Shown here: positions 16,403 through 24,706 of the stretch, piece by piece
Layout of the letters: each line of letters opens with the position of its first letter
Position numbering within the stretch: position 1 is the first letter of the stretch
Notes under the pieces: model-generated
Told to the model about the DNA's origin: nothing
The model's database searches: none
The model's input: the letters and a program-made list of their open reading frames with translations, nothing else
From: Prado023 sp963706885
GTDB taxonomy: Bacteria > Actinomycetota > Actinomycetes > S36-B12 > CAIYMF01
DNA length: 64,000 nt
Direction of reading: 5' to 3'
Assembly: GCA_963706885.1 (NCBI GenBank)
Contig: CAVPNX010000011.1
Span: 17,311 to 81,310 of the forward strand
Translations under genes and position numbers: made by a program

Positions 16403-17482
16403 TCACCTCTTCAGCGTCACCTCGCTCGGTGACATGGCCCCCAAGTGCCCGAACTTCGGGTTCACCCAGACTCGGTAGGTGCCTTTTCGCAGGTTGACCG
16501 TGCGCGTCTCCGCGCTGCCATAGGTCCGGTAGGTCTTCAGGGCCTTCCAGGTGCCGTCCACGTTCTTCCGCTGGACCTGGAACGTCCAGTACTTGGTCCC
16601 CATGTTCGGGTTGACATCAACCTTCAGCTTCGACCGAGCGCTGACGGCCTTGACCTTGACCCGGGCGGTGGGGGTCATGGGGGTGGTGACAACTGGAGGC
16701 TGTGTGGTCACGGGTACCCCGGGCCACGGTGCTTGGACCTGGACCGGTTGGCCAATGCTGGGGGCAACGGAGTAGTTGCCCAAGTACTGGCCGCGGACCC
16801 ACGAGCCCAGTGGAGGTGAGGCTGCGGCCGTGTACACGCCATCGCCGCGGAACGTCGCATCCGCGATCTTCGTCCAGGCCCCACCCACAAGTTGCTCCAC
16901 GACGACAGCGCCCCCGGACACCCGCCGGGAGAAGCCGCCGTTCTGCCACTCGTACGCCCAGTACTGGATCGTGTTCACTCCGGAGACGACCTGGTACGAC
17001 ATGGCACCAATGTCGCTTCGCAGGGGTGCCACCTTGAAGGCAGCGGTGGGAACTGGCTTGCTTGGGGTTGTGCTCGTCGGCACGGTGACGGTGCCGGCGA
17101 CTTCGTACTCACCCCATGGGCCGGGAACGGGCGCGTTGAAGTGTTCACAGATCTGCACGCCGGTGACCGCGAACGCTTCCGAACCCTTTCGGCTCACCGT
17201 GAAGGCCTCCACGACCACCGACGCACCAGCAGGTCGGATGTCTCCGGTGAGCGTCCATTGCGTCTCGGGACCGATGGCTGTTCCGCCGACGCTGACGAGG
17301 ATCGTGAGATCTCTGCACGGTGCGAACCCGGGAAGGAACTGGTCGTCCCAACTCGTGTTGGGAACGATCACGCCGACCGTCCAGTCATCACCGATTCCGA
17401 CCTCGGTAGCGAAGGCCGGCGCAATCGTTCCAGCGGCGCACAGCGTGAGTGCCCCGGCGAGCAGGGCGACGAGTCGTTTCAT
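16403..17482 (-). CDS. Secreted protein of unknown function sharing the lipoprotein's C-terminal domain
   Basis: The ATG at 17482 has GAGGAGAGG upstream. The 359-residue product starts with a Sec signal (MKRLVALLAGALTLCAAG, cleavage near AFA). The body is beta-rich with Cys pairs and has no recognisable catalytic motif. A Pro/Thr linker near residue 255 leads to a C-terminal domain (about 275-355; KLKVDVNPN, WTFQVQRKN, GHLGAMSPSE) that aligns over about 75 residues with the end of the lipoprotein at 10698-12311. The gene's base composition is visibly less GC-rich than its neighbours, which could mean later acquisition. The function is unknown. Confidence 0.75.
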   Translation of the reverse strand: MKRLVALLAGALTLCAAGTIAPAFATEVGIGDDWTVGVIVPNTSWDDQFLPGFAPCRDLTILVSVGGTAIGPETQWTLTGDIRPAGASVVVEAFTVSRKGSEAFAVTGVQICEHFNAPVPGPWGEYEVAGTVTVPTSTTPSKPVPTAAFKVAPLRSDIGAMSYQVVSGVNTIQYWAYEWQNGGFSRRVSGGAVVVEQLVGGAWTKIADATFRGDGVYTAAASPPLGSWVRGQYLGNYSVAPSIGQPVQVQAPWPGVPVTTQPPVVTTPMTPTARVKVKAVSARSKLKVDVNPNMGTKYWTFQVQRKNVDGTWKALKTYRTYGSAETRTVNLRKGTYRVWVNPKFGHLGAMSPSEVTLKR

Positions 17483-17734
17483 GGTGCACCTCTCCTCTCA
17501 TCAGAGGCGGACAGGGCGCCGTGTGTGCCCGCCCGGTGGGGCGATGGGCCGCAGGAGGTGCGGGCGGAGGCGCGGGTTCCCGGGGCGGCCGGGTTCCGAC
17601 GGCGGAGCAGATCGGCTCCCTCGGCGTCAGGGTCACGCAACTCTTGCACGGCGGATCATCCCCATCTCCACGTGCAGGACTCTCGTCCTAGGAACAGCCT
17701 TGTGACGGGATCCGGCATCCGGGTAGGGGCTTAG

Positions 17735-17756
17735 GTCCCGCTTCGATCCGCGGGAC
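17735..17756 (+). promoter_or_regulatory. 7-bp inverted repeat upstream of the C69 dipeptidase
   Basis: GTCCCGC and GCGGGAC are separated by 8 nt, ending 30 nt before the dipeptidase ATG. It sits where a repressor or activator would bind. The rest of the 304-nt divergent gap (17483-17786) shows a TTGTGA block near 17700 with TAGGGG 18 nt later, and nothing else clear. Confidence 0.4.
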
Positions 17757-17774
17757 TCAACTCGCCCGCGCGCG

Positions 17775-17780
17775 CATCAT
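17775..17780 (+). promoter_or_regulatory. Leaderless-type -10 hexamer CATCAT
   Basis: CATCAT ends 6 nt before the ATG. The G6 tract between them is not complementary to the 16S anti-SD in the usual way. Confidence 0.4.
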
Positions 17781-17786
17781 GGGGGG

Positions 17787-19180
17787 ATGTGCGACACCTT
17801 CGTGGCCCTGGCCGATGCGACCGCCAACGGGTCGGTCATCCTGGCGAAGAACAGCGACCGGGAGCCCAACGAGGCACACGAGGTCGTGTTCGCGCCGGCC
17901 GCCGTCCATGCCCAGGGCACGCAGGTCACATGCACCTACATCACGATCCCGCAGGTCGGGCACACGAACGCGGTGCTGCTGGGCAAGCCGTACTGGATCT
18001 GGGGCGCGGAGATGGGCGCCAACTCCCACGGCGTCGTGATCGGCAACGAGGCGGTCTTCACGAAGCTGCCCTACGAGAAGGAGCCGGGTCTGATCGGGAT
18101 GGACCTGCTGCGCCTCGGCCTGGAGCGGGCGGACACCGCGGAGGCCGCAATCACGGTCATGACCGATCTCCTGGCCGAGTACGGCCAGGGCGGCAACTGC
18201 GGGCACACGCACGACTTCCGCTACCACAACAGCTTCCTGGTGGCCGATCCTGCCGAGGCGTGGATCCTCGAGACGGCTGGACGCGAGTGGGCGGCCCGAC
18301 GGGTCGAGGGGGTGGGGTCGATCTCGAACGCGATCACGATCGCCGGGCAGTTCGACCGGTCCTCACCGGGGTTGGTGGATCGCGCGGTCGCGGCGAAGTG
18401 GTGCTCCGGGCCGGACGACTTCGACTTCGCCGCCGACTACAGCGATCGGATCTACACGAGGTTCAGCGATGCCCGGGCGCGGCAGTGCCGGACAAGTGAT
18501 GCCCTGTCGGCCACCCGAGGGCGGGTGGACGTGGCTGGGGCGTGGCAACTGCTGGCCGACCACGGGGTACGCGCCGACGGCAAAGCCGGCTGGGGCCCAT
18601 CGCACCATCCGGTGGGCGGGCTGATCGGGGCGACGGTGTGCATGCACGCCGGGTTCGGCCCGGTGCGCGGCTCGCAGACGACGGGGTCGTGGATCTCCGA
18701 GCTTCCGGCCGCGGGCGGCGCACCCGCCACCCACTGGGTCACGGGGACCGCCGCGCCGTGCCTGTCGGTGCGTGTGCCGGTCTGGTTCGACGCCGTGGAG
18801 GCCGCCGGGCTGCCGGATCGGGGGCCGGTCCCCACCGGTGCCTACGCCGAGCGGATCGCTCTGGTGGGACCACGAGGACCTGCACCGCACTGTTCTGCTG
18901 GACTACGCGCGGCTGAGGGGGCTGATCGAGGCCCAGCGCCGGGCAGGTGCAGGCCCGGATCGACAACGCGGCCGCGGCGGCGGTCGCGGGGACCGTGGAG
19001 GATCGCGTCGAGTGTACGAGGACCGCGTTCGCCGAGGCCGCGGATGCGTACGCGGATTGGCTGCGGATCGTGGAGGCCGCTGCCCCTTCGGCATCCGGTC
19101 GTGGCCCCTACCACCGGGCGTGGCGGGGCTTCGACAAGGCGGTGGGCAGGCAGCCCGTGACGCGGGTGGGCGCGCGGTAG
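17787..19180 (+). CDS. C69-family dipeptidase (two apparent frameshifts)
   Basis: The protein begins MCDTFVAL: Cys2 becomes the N-terminal nucleophile after Met removal, as in the C69/PepD dipeptidases of the Ntn-hydrolase fold. KNSDREPNEAHEV and GNEAVFTKLPYEKEPGLIGMD are further family blocks. The frame breaks near 18859 and again near 18942. One base removed at each place restores SLWWDHEDLHRTVLLDYARL and QARIDNAAAAAVAG, running to TAG at 19178-19180. Corrected length is 463 residues, normal for the family. It probably hydrolyses dipeptides in the cytosol. It stands alone between two secreted-protein genes. Confidence 0.87.
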
Positions 19181-19327
19181 CTGCCGCCGAACGGCGGGCT
19201 CCGTCGCCTCCCAGTGGGGGGACCTTTGGGACTTCTCGGGCGCGCCAGGTGGGTGGATGCTGGAACTGGCCGGGGGTCATCAACGAACCCGTCGGCGGGC
19301 TCGGCACCCGGGTTGAGGGGGCACCTG

Positions 19328-20563
19328 ATGTGGTCCCAGGGGTCAGTTGCGCGCCGAGTGCTCGCGGCGGTGGGAGCCGTCGCGCTGGTGCTGACGGTTC
19401 CCGGGGGAGCGGCGGGAGCCGCTGTGGTCGCCACGGTGCCCGGCGCGGCGCCGGCGGTGGCAACGATCGTCGACGTCCGCGCTGCGCACCACCCGGGGTT
19501 CGACCGGCTCGTCCTCCAGTTCGACACCCGCACGGCGCCTCGCTCAACGGTGGCCCTCGTGCCCACATTGACCGGGGACTTCTCCGGCGAGCGGGTTCCC
19601 GTTCCCGGTAGGGCGGTCATCCGGGTGCAGGTCCAGGGGGCGGCGGCCCATGACGAGTACGGGGAACCGACCGTGACCCTCGACCAGGCCTTCGCCCTGC
19701 CCAACATCATGTCCCTTCGCGGTGCCGGCGACTTCGAGGCCGTCGTCACGATGGGGATCGGACTGGCCAAGGGCATGCCGTTCCACGTCCACCGCCTGAC
19801 CAACCCGGGGCGGATCGCGGTCGACGTGTCGACTGCGTTCCCGCGCACGACCCGACGGGTCACGTTCCTCGACAGGGGCGCCCCCGCCGGCGCGACGGGG
19901 CGGGTGACCGTGCGACGGGCGGTCCCGAACGCCTATCCCGCCACGGGGCTGTTGGACCGGATCTTCGCGGGCCCAACGATCCCCGAGTTGGCGGCCGGAC
20001 TGCAGTTCGTCCCCTCAGGGGCGACCGGGTTCGCCTCAGTGACCGTGTCGCGGGGCGTCGCCCGGCTGCGCCTCACCGGGGGGTGCTCGGCCGGTGGCAG
20101 CAGCTTCACGATCGCTGACTCGATCATCCCGACCCTGCGGCGGCTGGGGAACGTCGACTGGGTCAAGATCTACTACCCGAAGGGTCAGACCCAGTACCCG
20201 ACCGGCAAGCGTGACTCGGTGCCCACGTGCCTTGCGAGAGGGCAGGGAACATGCCTGTACCTGCTGTCCGGGGTGAGCGGAACCGACCCGACCGTGGGGT
20301 CGTTCATGGTGCTCCACGTGAACTCCGGTGACGTCCGGGGGACCCGCGGGGAGTTCTCCAGCGAGTGGTACAGCGTGCGCGGTCGTCTCACGGACTCCGG
20401 CGCGCAGTTGGAGTCCCAGGGCGAGACCGGTGCATGGACGCCGATGAACCTGACCTGGGTCCCCGCGCAGGGCACATTCACCGGGTGGACGGCGGTCACC
20501 CTCGAGGCCATGCGCCGGGCCTCGGGCGGCGCCTTGCCGCTGCGCGGGCAGCCGTGCGGCTGA
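19328..20563 (+). CDS. Secreted AMIN-like and GerMN-like domain protein
   Basis: The ATG at 19328 has GAGGGGG upstream with 6 nt spacing. A Sec signal peptide covers about the first 32 residues. Residues about 45-165 (IVDVRAAHHPGFDRLVLQFD ending VDVSTAFP) match the AMIN-like domain of actinobacterial cell-envelope proteins. Residues about 180-280 (AVPNAYPATGLLDRIFAGPT, WVKIYYP) fit a GerMN-type domain. A third, Cys-containing C-terminal segment is unassigned. Proteins of this design are cell-wall or spore-envelope-associated and thought to bind glycan or peptidoglycan. 411 residues. Confidence 0.72.
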   Translation: MWSQGSVARRVLAAVGAVALVLTVPGGAAGAAVVATVPGAAPAVATIVDVRAAHHPGFDRLVLQFDTRTAPRSTVALVPTLTGDFSGERVPVPGRAVIRVQVQGAAAHDEYGEPTVTLDQAFALPNIMSLRGAGDFEAVVTMGIGLAKGMPFHVHRLTNPGRIAVDVSTAFPRTTRRVTFLDRGAPAGATGRVTVRRAVPNAYPATGLLDRIFAGPTIPELAAGLQFVPSGATGFASVTVSRGVARLRLTGGCSAGGSSFTIADSIIPTLRRLGNVDWVKIYYPKGQTQYPTGKRDSVPTCLARGQGTCLYLLSGVSGTDPTVGSFMVLHVNSGDVRGTRGEFSSEWYSVRGRLTDSGAQLESQGETGAWTPMNLTWVPAQGTFTGWTAVTLEAMRRASGGALPLRGQPCG

Positions 20564-20593
20564 GCAGCGAGGGCCGAGGGTCACGTGACGCGC

Positions 20594-20624
20594 CACCTCC
20601 GGTCCGTTCATGCGGCTGGAGGTG
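20594..20624. terminator. Hairpin between convergent genes
   Basis: CACCTCCGG pairs with CTGGAGGTG (one G-U pair) around a 13-nt loop. It overlaps the last codons of the minus-strand gene and could terminate transcription from both sides. Confidence 0.45.
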
Positions 20625-21978
20625 AGGCGTCGCCGGGGCGCTGCCTGTCGGGTGCGCGCCGGGGACGGGCCTCCCGGGCGATGGTGCGATAGGTGGCCAA
20701 CAGCGAGGTGACCACGGCGCTGGGAGCGGGGATCACCTGATCGGTGAGTCGGGCCGCCAACAGGTCGGGCCGTCGCCCCAGGGCCTCGGTGGGGATGGCG
20801 CGGCCGAGCAGGAGCAGGTCGCCCCGGTCGTGTGCGGCCGACAGCGCGGTCGCGTTCAGCGCCGCGATGGATGCGAACGACTCGGCGATCCGGCTCAGCG
20901 CCCACCCGACCTCCGGCCGCGACAGGGGAACCCCCGAAGGTGCGGCCCTACTCAGGAGGCGGTCGATGTCCAGCCGCTCGATCTGGATCGGATGGGCGCT
21001 GGGGTGCGGGGTGCGCAGGGCGCGGACCTGCTCGGCGACCGCACGCCAGCGCGCCTCGCCCGTCTCGGCGTGGGCGGCTGCCTCGTGGTGTGACGCCCGC
21101 GCCCGGTCATCGCGAGCCTGCTCAGCGAGCGATCGATGCGCGCGGGCAGCAGCCCGGTGCACAGCGATCCCGATGGCAGCCATGTTGCCGTGCACCGTGG
21201 CCGGGGCGCTGCCAACCTCCGCGAAGGTCCAGGCCAGGTGGCGCAGCCGTGCCACCCGATCGGAGAGCTCATCCAGGGCGGGCTGGCCGCGCCGGATCCC
21301 GGGCCGGGCGACAGTGAGGTCGAGCAGTCCACCGGCTCCCGCTGCTGGGGCGGTAGCCCGCAGGGGACGTGGGAACCGGCCCAGGTTCGCACGATCCGAC
21401 TCGCTGAGCGTCGAGCCGCCGCCGCTGGTCGCCAGGCAGTCCGCGGCCTCGGCGGTCAACGCGACCAGCGCGCGCCACTCCCGGCAGGCCGCGCCCAACG
21501 TGGCGGGGTGGCGCATCCGGGACGCCTCGGGGCTGCGTGGGCGGCCATCTGCCGCGTGGTGGGTGGCCCACAGGTCGGCAGCGGATCGGATCAGGCGGGC
21601 TGCTCCGGCCAGGTCCGCGGCCGGGCCCCCGGCGGGGCGGGGCTCGTCCCAGTCCCAGGGTCGGGCGACAGCCGTCAACTCGCGGACCAGGCGGGCATCC
21701 GGACCGCCACGCCGGCGCCGGGGGGTCGCCGCCGGTCCACCCAGCGGCCGGGCCAGAGCCCGACCGAGGTGGGCCAGGGCTGCCGCGAGGTCATGGAGCG
21801 CGGCGACCTCCGCGGCGGTCGCCGGCGACGTGTCGGCCTCCCGGGAGCGGACCCGGGCGACGGCGTGATCCAGCATGTCCGCGGCTTGCCCAGTCAGTTG
21901 CGCGTACGTCGTTGCGGCGCGCGCAGTGGCGGGTGTGGGCAGTTGCGGTGCCGGCCAGCGGAGGTGCTCATTCGGCAC
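20608..21978 (-). CDS. Hypothetical helical protein, 456 aa
   Basis: The product is Ala/Arg-rich and predicted almost entirely helical, with no signal peptide or transmembrane segment. Blocks such as LDHAVARVRSREADTS and AALHDLAAALAHLGRAL suggest bundled helices. I recognise no family. The ATG at 21978 lies inside the end of the upstream 141-aa gene (11-nt overlap), so the two are co-translated. A 374-residue open frame on the opposite strand is a mirror artefact. The neighbourhood (with 22885-23719) is a block of lineage-specific unknowns just ahead of the tad operon. Confidence 0.65.
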   Translation of the reverse strand: MPNEHLRWPAPQLPTPATARAATTYAQLTGQAADMLDHAVARVRSREADTSPATAAEVAALHDLAAALAHLGRALARPLGGPAATPRRRRGGPDARLVRELTAVARPWDWDEPRPAGGPAADLAGAARLIRSAADLWATHHAADGRPRSPEASRMRHPATLGAACREWRALVALTAEAADCLATSGGGSTLSESDRANLGRFPRPLRATAPAAGAGGLLDLTVARPGIRRGQPALDELSDRVARLRHLAWTFAEVGSAPATVHGNMAAIGIAVHRAAARAHRSLAEQARDDRARASHHEAAAHAETGEARWRAVAEQVRALRTPHPSAHPIQIERLDIDRLLSRAAPSGVPLSRPEVGWALSRIAESFASIAALNATALSAAHDRGDLLLLGRAIPTEALGRRPDLLAARLTDQVIPAPSAVVTSLLATYRTIAREARPRRAPDRQRPGDASPPAA

Positions 21979-22393
21979 CTGCCTGGGCGAGGGTGCGGGC
22001 GGTGCAGAGGGCCGTCACGGACCGGGTGACGGCCAGGACCTCGATGGGGGTGAGCGGCTCGTCCTCGTTCCCGAGCACGTCGACTGCCAGGTCGATGCAC
22101 GCGCTGGCCAACGCGCTTGTCAGGGCCAGTCTGTCGACCGGCCCCAGGCTCCGGGACGTGGGCTGGTCGAGGTCCTCGAGGAAGGCCGTCATTCGGCAGC
22201 CTGCCAGGCATTCAGCCGCCTGGGCGCAGGCCTCGGTGATGCCGCGCCGGCGCTCGGCGGCGTCCGGGTCGGCTGGGTCGCACAGTTCCGCGGCGATGTC
22301 GTGGGTCAGGGTGATGGCCGCCCAGAGCCCGGCCAGGGTGGCGGGCAGGGTGGCGACGTAGCCCTGCTCTGGGGCGAGCGTGCTCGGTGTCAT
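21968..22393 (-). CDS. Hypothetical protein, 141 aa
   Basis: The ATG at 22393 has GGAGGA 5 nt upstream. The protein is helical and Cys-containing (AAELCDP, EACAQAAECLAGCRM, SACIDLAVDVLG), cytoplasmic by appearance. I recognise no family. It is the first gene of a two-gene operon with the 456-aa protein, and its promoter region holds the TTGCC/GGCAA repeat cluster. Confidence 0.65.
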   Translation of the reverse strand: MTPSTLAPEQGYVATLPATLAGLWAAITLTHDIAAELCDPADPDAAERRRGITEACAQAAECLAGCRMTAFLEDLDQPTSRSLGPVDRLALTSALASACIDLAVDVLGNEDEPLTPIEVLAVTRSVTALCTARTLAQAGAE

Positions 22394-22498
22394 GGGGTCC
22401 TCCGGGGTCGGGTCGGCGGCGGCGGTTCTCGGCCGTCATCTGCATGAGTGCGTCCGCCGGGGGGCCATCGGGCGTGCCGGCGCGCCACCGCCGGCGAC

Positions 22499-22813
22499 TT
22501 GCCGTTGCCCGGCAACAGCGGTCAGCAGCGGGGCTCCCTTGCCCGGCAATGCGGGCCAGAGGGGACCCACTGGCCGGGCGATGACTCCGGCGTCGACATC
22601 CACGAGGTCGACCCGTGTGACGTGCCGTCACCGGCACGGGGCGTCAGGTGCTGCGCGATCTCCGCGCCGAGGGCGACGCCTTGGGCGATTCGGTTGTTGC
22701 CGTTCGTCTGTCACGGTGTCATCGCAGGTCAGAGGGTCGTCAGCCACCGAGACCGGCTGCCTTGAGGCTCGTTGCCGGCAGCGATCCGCAGCGCCCGGCA
22801 ACGTATCCGGCAA
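22499..22813. promoter_or_regulatory. Cluster of TTGCC/GGCAA half-sites in a 491-nt intergenic region
   Basis: The gap 22394-22884 lies between divergent hypothetical genes. It holds two near-perfect palindromes, GTTGCCCGGCAAC (22504-22516) and TTGCCCGGCAA (22539-22549), a TGCCGGCA palindrome near 22773, and two direct CCGGCAA copies 12 bp apart (22795 and 22807). Single TTGCC sites lie at 22499 and 22697. Nine half-sites in about 315 bp is far above what base composition would give (about one). It looks like an operator array for an unidentified regulator. No gene or RNA is visible in the gap. Confidence 0.5.
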
Positions 22814-22884
22814 TACCCCCGTGGCACCTTTCGGGGCATCACCCGCTCCCCAGCCAGCGGCCATCCCCGAAGGAAGTGCCCCAC

Positions 22885-23412
22885 ATGGACCTCAGTGCCC
22901 CCTCCCTGCGAGACGCCCTCTGCCGAATCGACATCGAGGGGTGGGACGGCAGCACCGGACGGCACCTGCTCCAGGACGTGCGCCGGGCCGTGGTGGTGCC
23001 GGTCGTGCGGGGCTCGGGGCTTCGGGGGCCGGCAGCGGATCAGGCGGAGGCCACGGGCTGGGCGGCCGCATGGGATGCGATGCGCCGGCCCACGGCCCGC
23101 ACTGCGCTGAACCCGGGTGGGATGATCTGGACGGCAGTCCGGCGGGCGGTAGCAGCCGAGGGCGCATTCACCCGGAACGGCGAGGTCGGGGCGGCGGTCG
23201 CTGGGAGCCCAGCAATCGGGCCGGTTGGAACCCGATCCGTCCACCGGCCGGACGGGGTCGCGCCCCCGCGCCCCGGGGTCCTGTCGCTTGATCACCTCAT
23301 GGACGAGGGATGGCAGTGCGCCGCCGCGGGGGAGCCGTCACCGGTGGACTCCGGACCGGTCGTCACGGCAGTCCTGGACGGCCTCGTCGAGGCGGGCTGG
23401 GAGCGTCAGTGA
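22885..23412 (+). CDS. Hypothetical protein, 175 aa
   Basis: The ATG at 22885 has AAGGAAG 8 nt upstream. The first 95 residues look folded: SLRDALCRIDIEGWDGSTG, then ATGWAAAWDAMRRPTARTA and MIWTAVRRAVAAEGAF. A Pro/Gly linker follows, then a second small segment (LSLDHLMDEGW). I recognise no family. It lies just downstream of the half-site cluster and ahead of a second small ORF and the tad operon, whose promoter lies between. Confidence 0.62.
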   Translation: MDLSAPSLRDALCRIDIEGWDGSTGRHLLQDVRRAVVVPVVRGSGLRGPAADQAEATGWAAAWDAMRRPTARTALNPGGMIWTAVRRAVAAEGAFTRNGEVGAAVAGSPAIGPVGTRSVHRPDGVAPPRPGVLSLDHLMDEGWQCAAAGEPSPVDSGPVVTAVLDGLVEAGWERQ

Positions 23413-23434
23413 CGCCGCCGATGCCATCACGATC

Positions 23435-23719
23435 ATGGCCGATCAGGCGGTGCGGACCAGTGCCGGTTCGGCGACGACCCGGTGGCGCTGGGTGTCGCTG
23501 CGGCTCGGCGTCCCGGAGTGGCAGGCACGGCGTCTTGGCGCCCTCCTGATCGGGGGTGACGGGTGGCCGGGCGTCCTTGAGCTCGCGGTCCTGCATGGCC
23601 CGGGGGTCCTCGGTGATCCGGCGGTGCAGGGTGCCCTGCGCTCGACCACACATCGATGGGCGGCAGGTCCGGGTGCGTGGCTCGCGGGGTGGGGGACCGC
23701 ACTCGAGGGGATCGCCTGA
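23435..23719 (+). CDS. Hypothetical protein, about 94 aa
   Basis: The frame VSLRLGVPEWQARRLGALLIGGDGWPGVLELAVLHG looks genuinely coding. The ATG at 23435 is chosen because it is the first start codon after the upstream stop at 23412; no Shine-Dalgarno is seen, so coupling with the previous gene is likely. The function is unknown. The protein ends just before the tad promoter. Confidence 0.5.
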   Translation: MADQAVRTSAGSATTRWRWVSLRLGVPEWQARRLGALLIGGDGWPGVLELAVLHGPGVLGDPAVQGALRSTTHRWAAGPGAWLAGWGTALEGIA

Positions 23720-23818
23720 TGGGCGTCGCTGTGGGCGTCGGATCCGCGGCGCAAAGTGCGTCGAGGCGAGTTCCGGGGGTGGCGTCCGTTCCAGCCCGTG
23801 GATGTTTCGGGAATCGAT

Positions 23819-23847
23819 TTGGTGCAGCCAAGTCGGCCCTTTACCAT
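23819..23847 (+). promoter_or_regulatory. Promoter of the tad operon
   Basis: TTGGTG (23819-23824), a 17-nt spacer and TACCAT (23842-23847) form a good sigma-70-type promoter in a locally AT-richer stretch. Transcription would start near 23854, leaving a leader of about 175 nt before the CpaB-like gene. A small inverted repeat CTCGC-TAT-GCGAG lies just downstream. The 311-nt gap 23720-24030 contains no convincing gene. Confidence 0.55.
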
Positions 23848-24030
23848 ATCGGCGCCGCGTTTGCTCGCTATGCGAGGAATGTGGCGTGTCGGATGTTCGT
23901 CCCGGTTCGCCGGACTGCACGAGGGGGACCCGGTGGACTGGACTCTGCGCCTGACCGCCCCGTGCCCAGCGCCGGTATCGGCCACCAGCCCGAACCATGC
24001 CCTGTCCGTGCTGACTCCAGGGGAACGATC

Positions 24031-24705
24031 GTGACCACCACGTCATCCACCACGTCGAATGCGGCCCCCGGCCGGGCTCGTCCTTCGGCAGCCCTTGCCC
24101 CGATCCGCGGCCGTCGGCGTCCGTGGCTTGTCGGACTCGGTGCCCTCCTGGCCAGCGTCGGTGCGTTGACAGTGGTGTGGCTGGTGGGCGCCGCCGGCCA
24201 ACGTCAGGAGGTCCTGGCGGTCCGAGCGGACGTGGCGTACGGCCAGGTCCTGACCGCTGACGACATCACGGTCGCCCGGGTCTCGGTCGATCCGGGCGTC
24301 GCGGTGCTCCCAGGAGCAGACCGCGACGTGGTGGTCGGCCAGGTGGCGACCACCCGACTGGCTCCGGGGATGCTGCTCACGGCGGGCATGGTCGAACCGG
24401 TGGGGGAGCCGGGGCCTGGTCGCGTGCTGGTCCCGATCGCGGTGCCGTCCGAACGGATGCCCGCGGGCGGGCTGCGCGCCGGCGACCGGATCCTGGCCGT
24501 CGACTCCGAGGCCGCAGGATCCGGCGCGAGCGCAGTCGTCGCACCCCCGACACCGATCTCCGCCACCGTCGTACGCGTCGGGTCCACGGACATCAACGGG
24601 GTGACGGTGGTCGACGTGACCACCGCGGCGGCAGCCGGCCCTGCACTGGCGGTGGCTGCGGCCAACGGGCATGTGGCCCTCGTCCTCGAGCCGGGTGAGG
24701 GATGA
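24031..24705 (+). CDS. CpaB/RcpC-like SAF-domain pilus assembly protein
   Basis: The GTG at 24031 has AGGGGAA 6 nt upstream. The 224-residue protein has a basic, Thr/Ser-rich N-terminus, one membrane helix (WLVGLGALLASVGALTVVWL, about residues 35-55) and then a SAF domain (VRADVAYGQVLTADDITVAR and TRLAPGMLLTAGMV). This matches CpaB/RcpC of Flp pilus systems, which sits at the membrane facing the cell wall. It is the first gene of the tad operon, one nucleotide before the ATPase gene. Confidence 0.82.
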   Translation: MTTTSSTTSNAAPGRARPSAALAPIRGRRRPWLVGLGALLASVGALTVVWLVGAAGQRQEVLAVRADVAYGQVLTADDITVARVSVDPGVAVLPGADRDVVVGQVATTRLAPGMLLTAGMVEPVGEPGPGRVLVPIAVPSERMPAGGLRAGDRILAVDSEAAGSGASAVVAPPTPISATVVRVGSTDINGVTVVDVTTAAAAGPALAVAAANGHVALVLEPGEG

Positions 24706-24706
24706 C

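Noticed and set aside
20744..21868. 374-codon plus-strand frame opposite the 456-aa protein
   Set aside because: Ser/Arg-rich mirror product; the minus gene has a Shine-Dalgarno on its operon and normal codon usage.
23719..24030. Upstream in-frame extension of the CpaB-like gene to an ATG at 23719
   Set aside because: The stretch contains the tad promoter, its codon usage is unlike the neighbouring genes, and the GTG at 24031 has a good Shine-Dalgarno.
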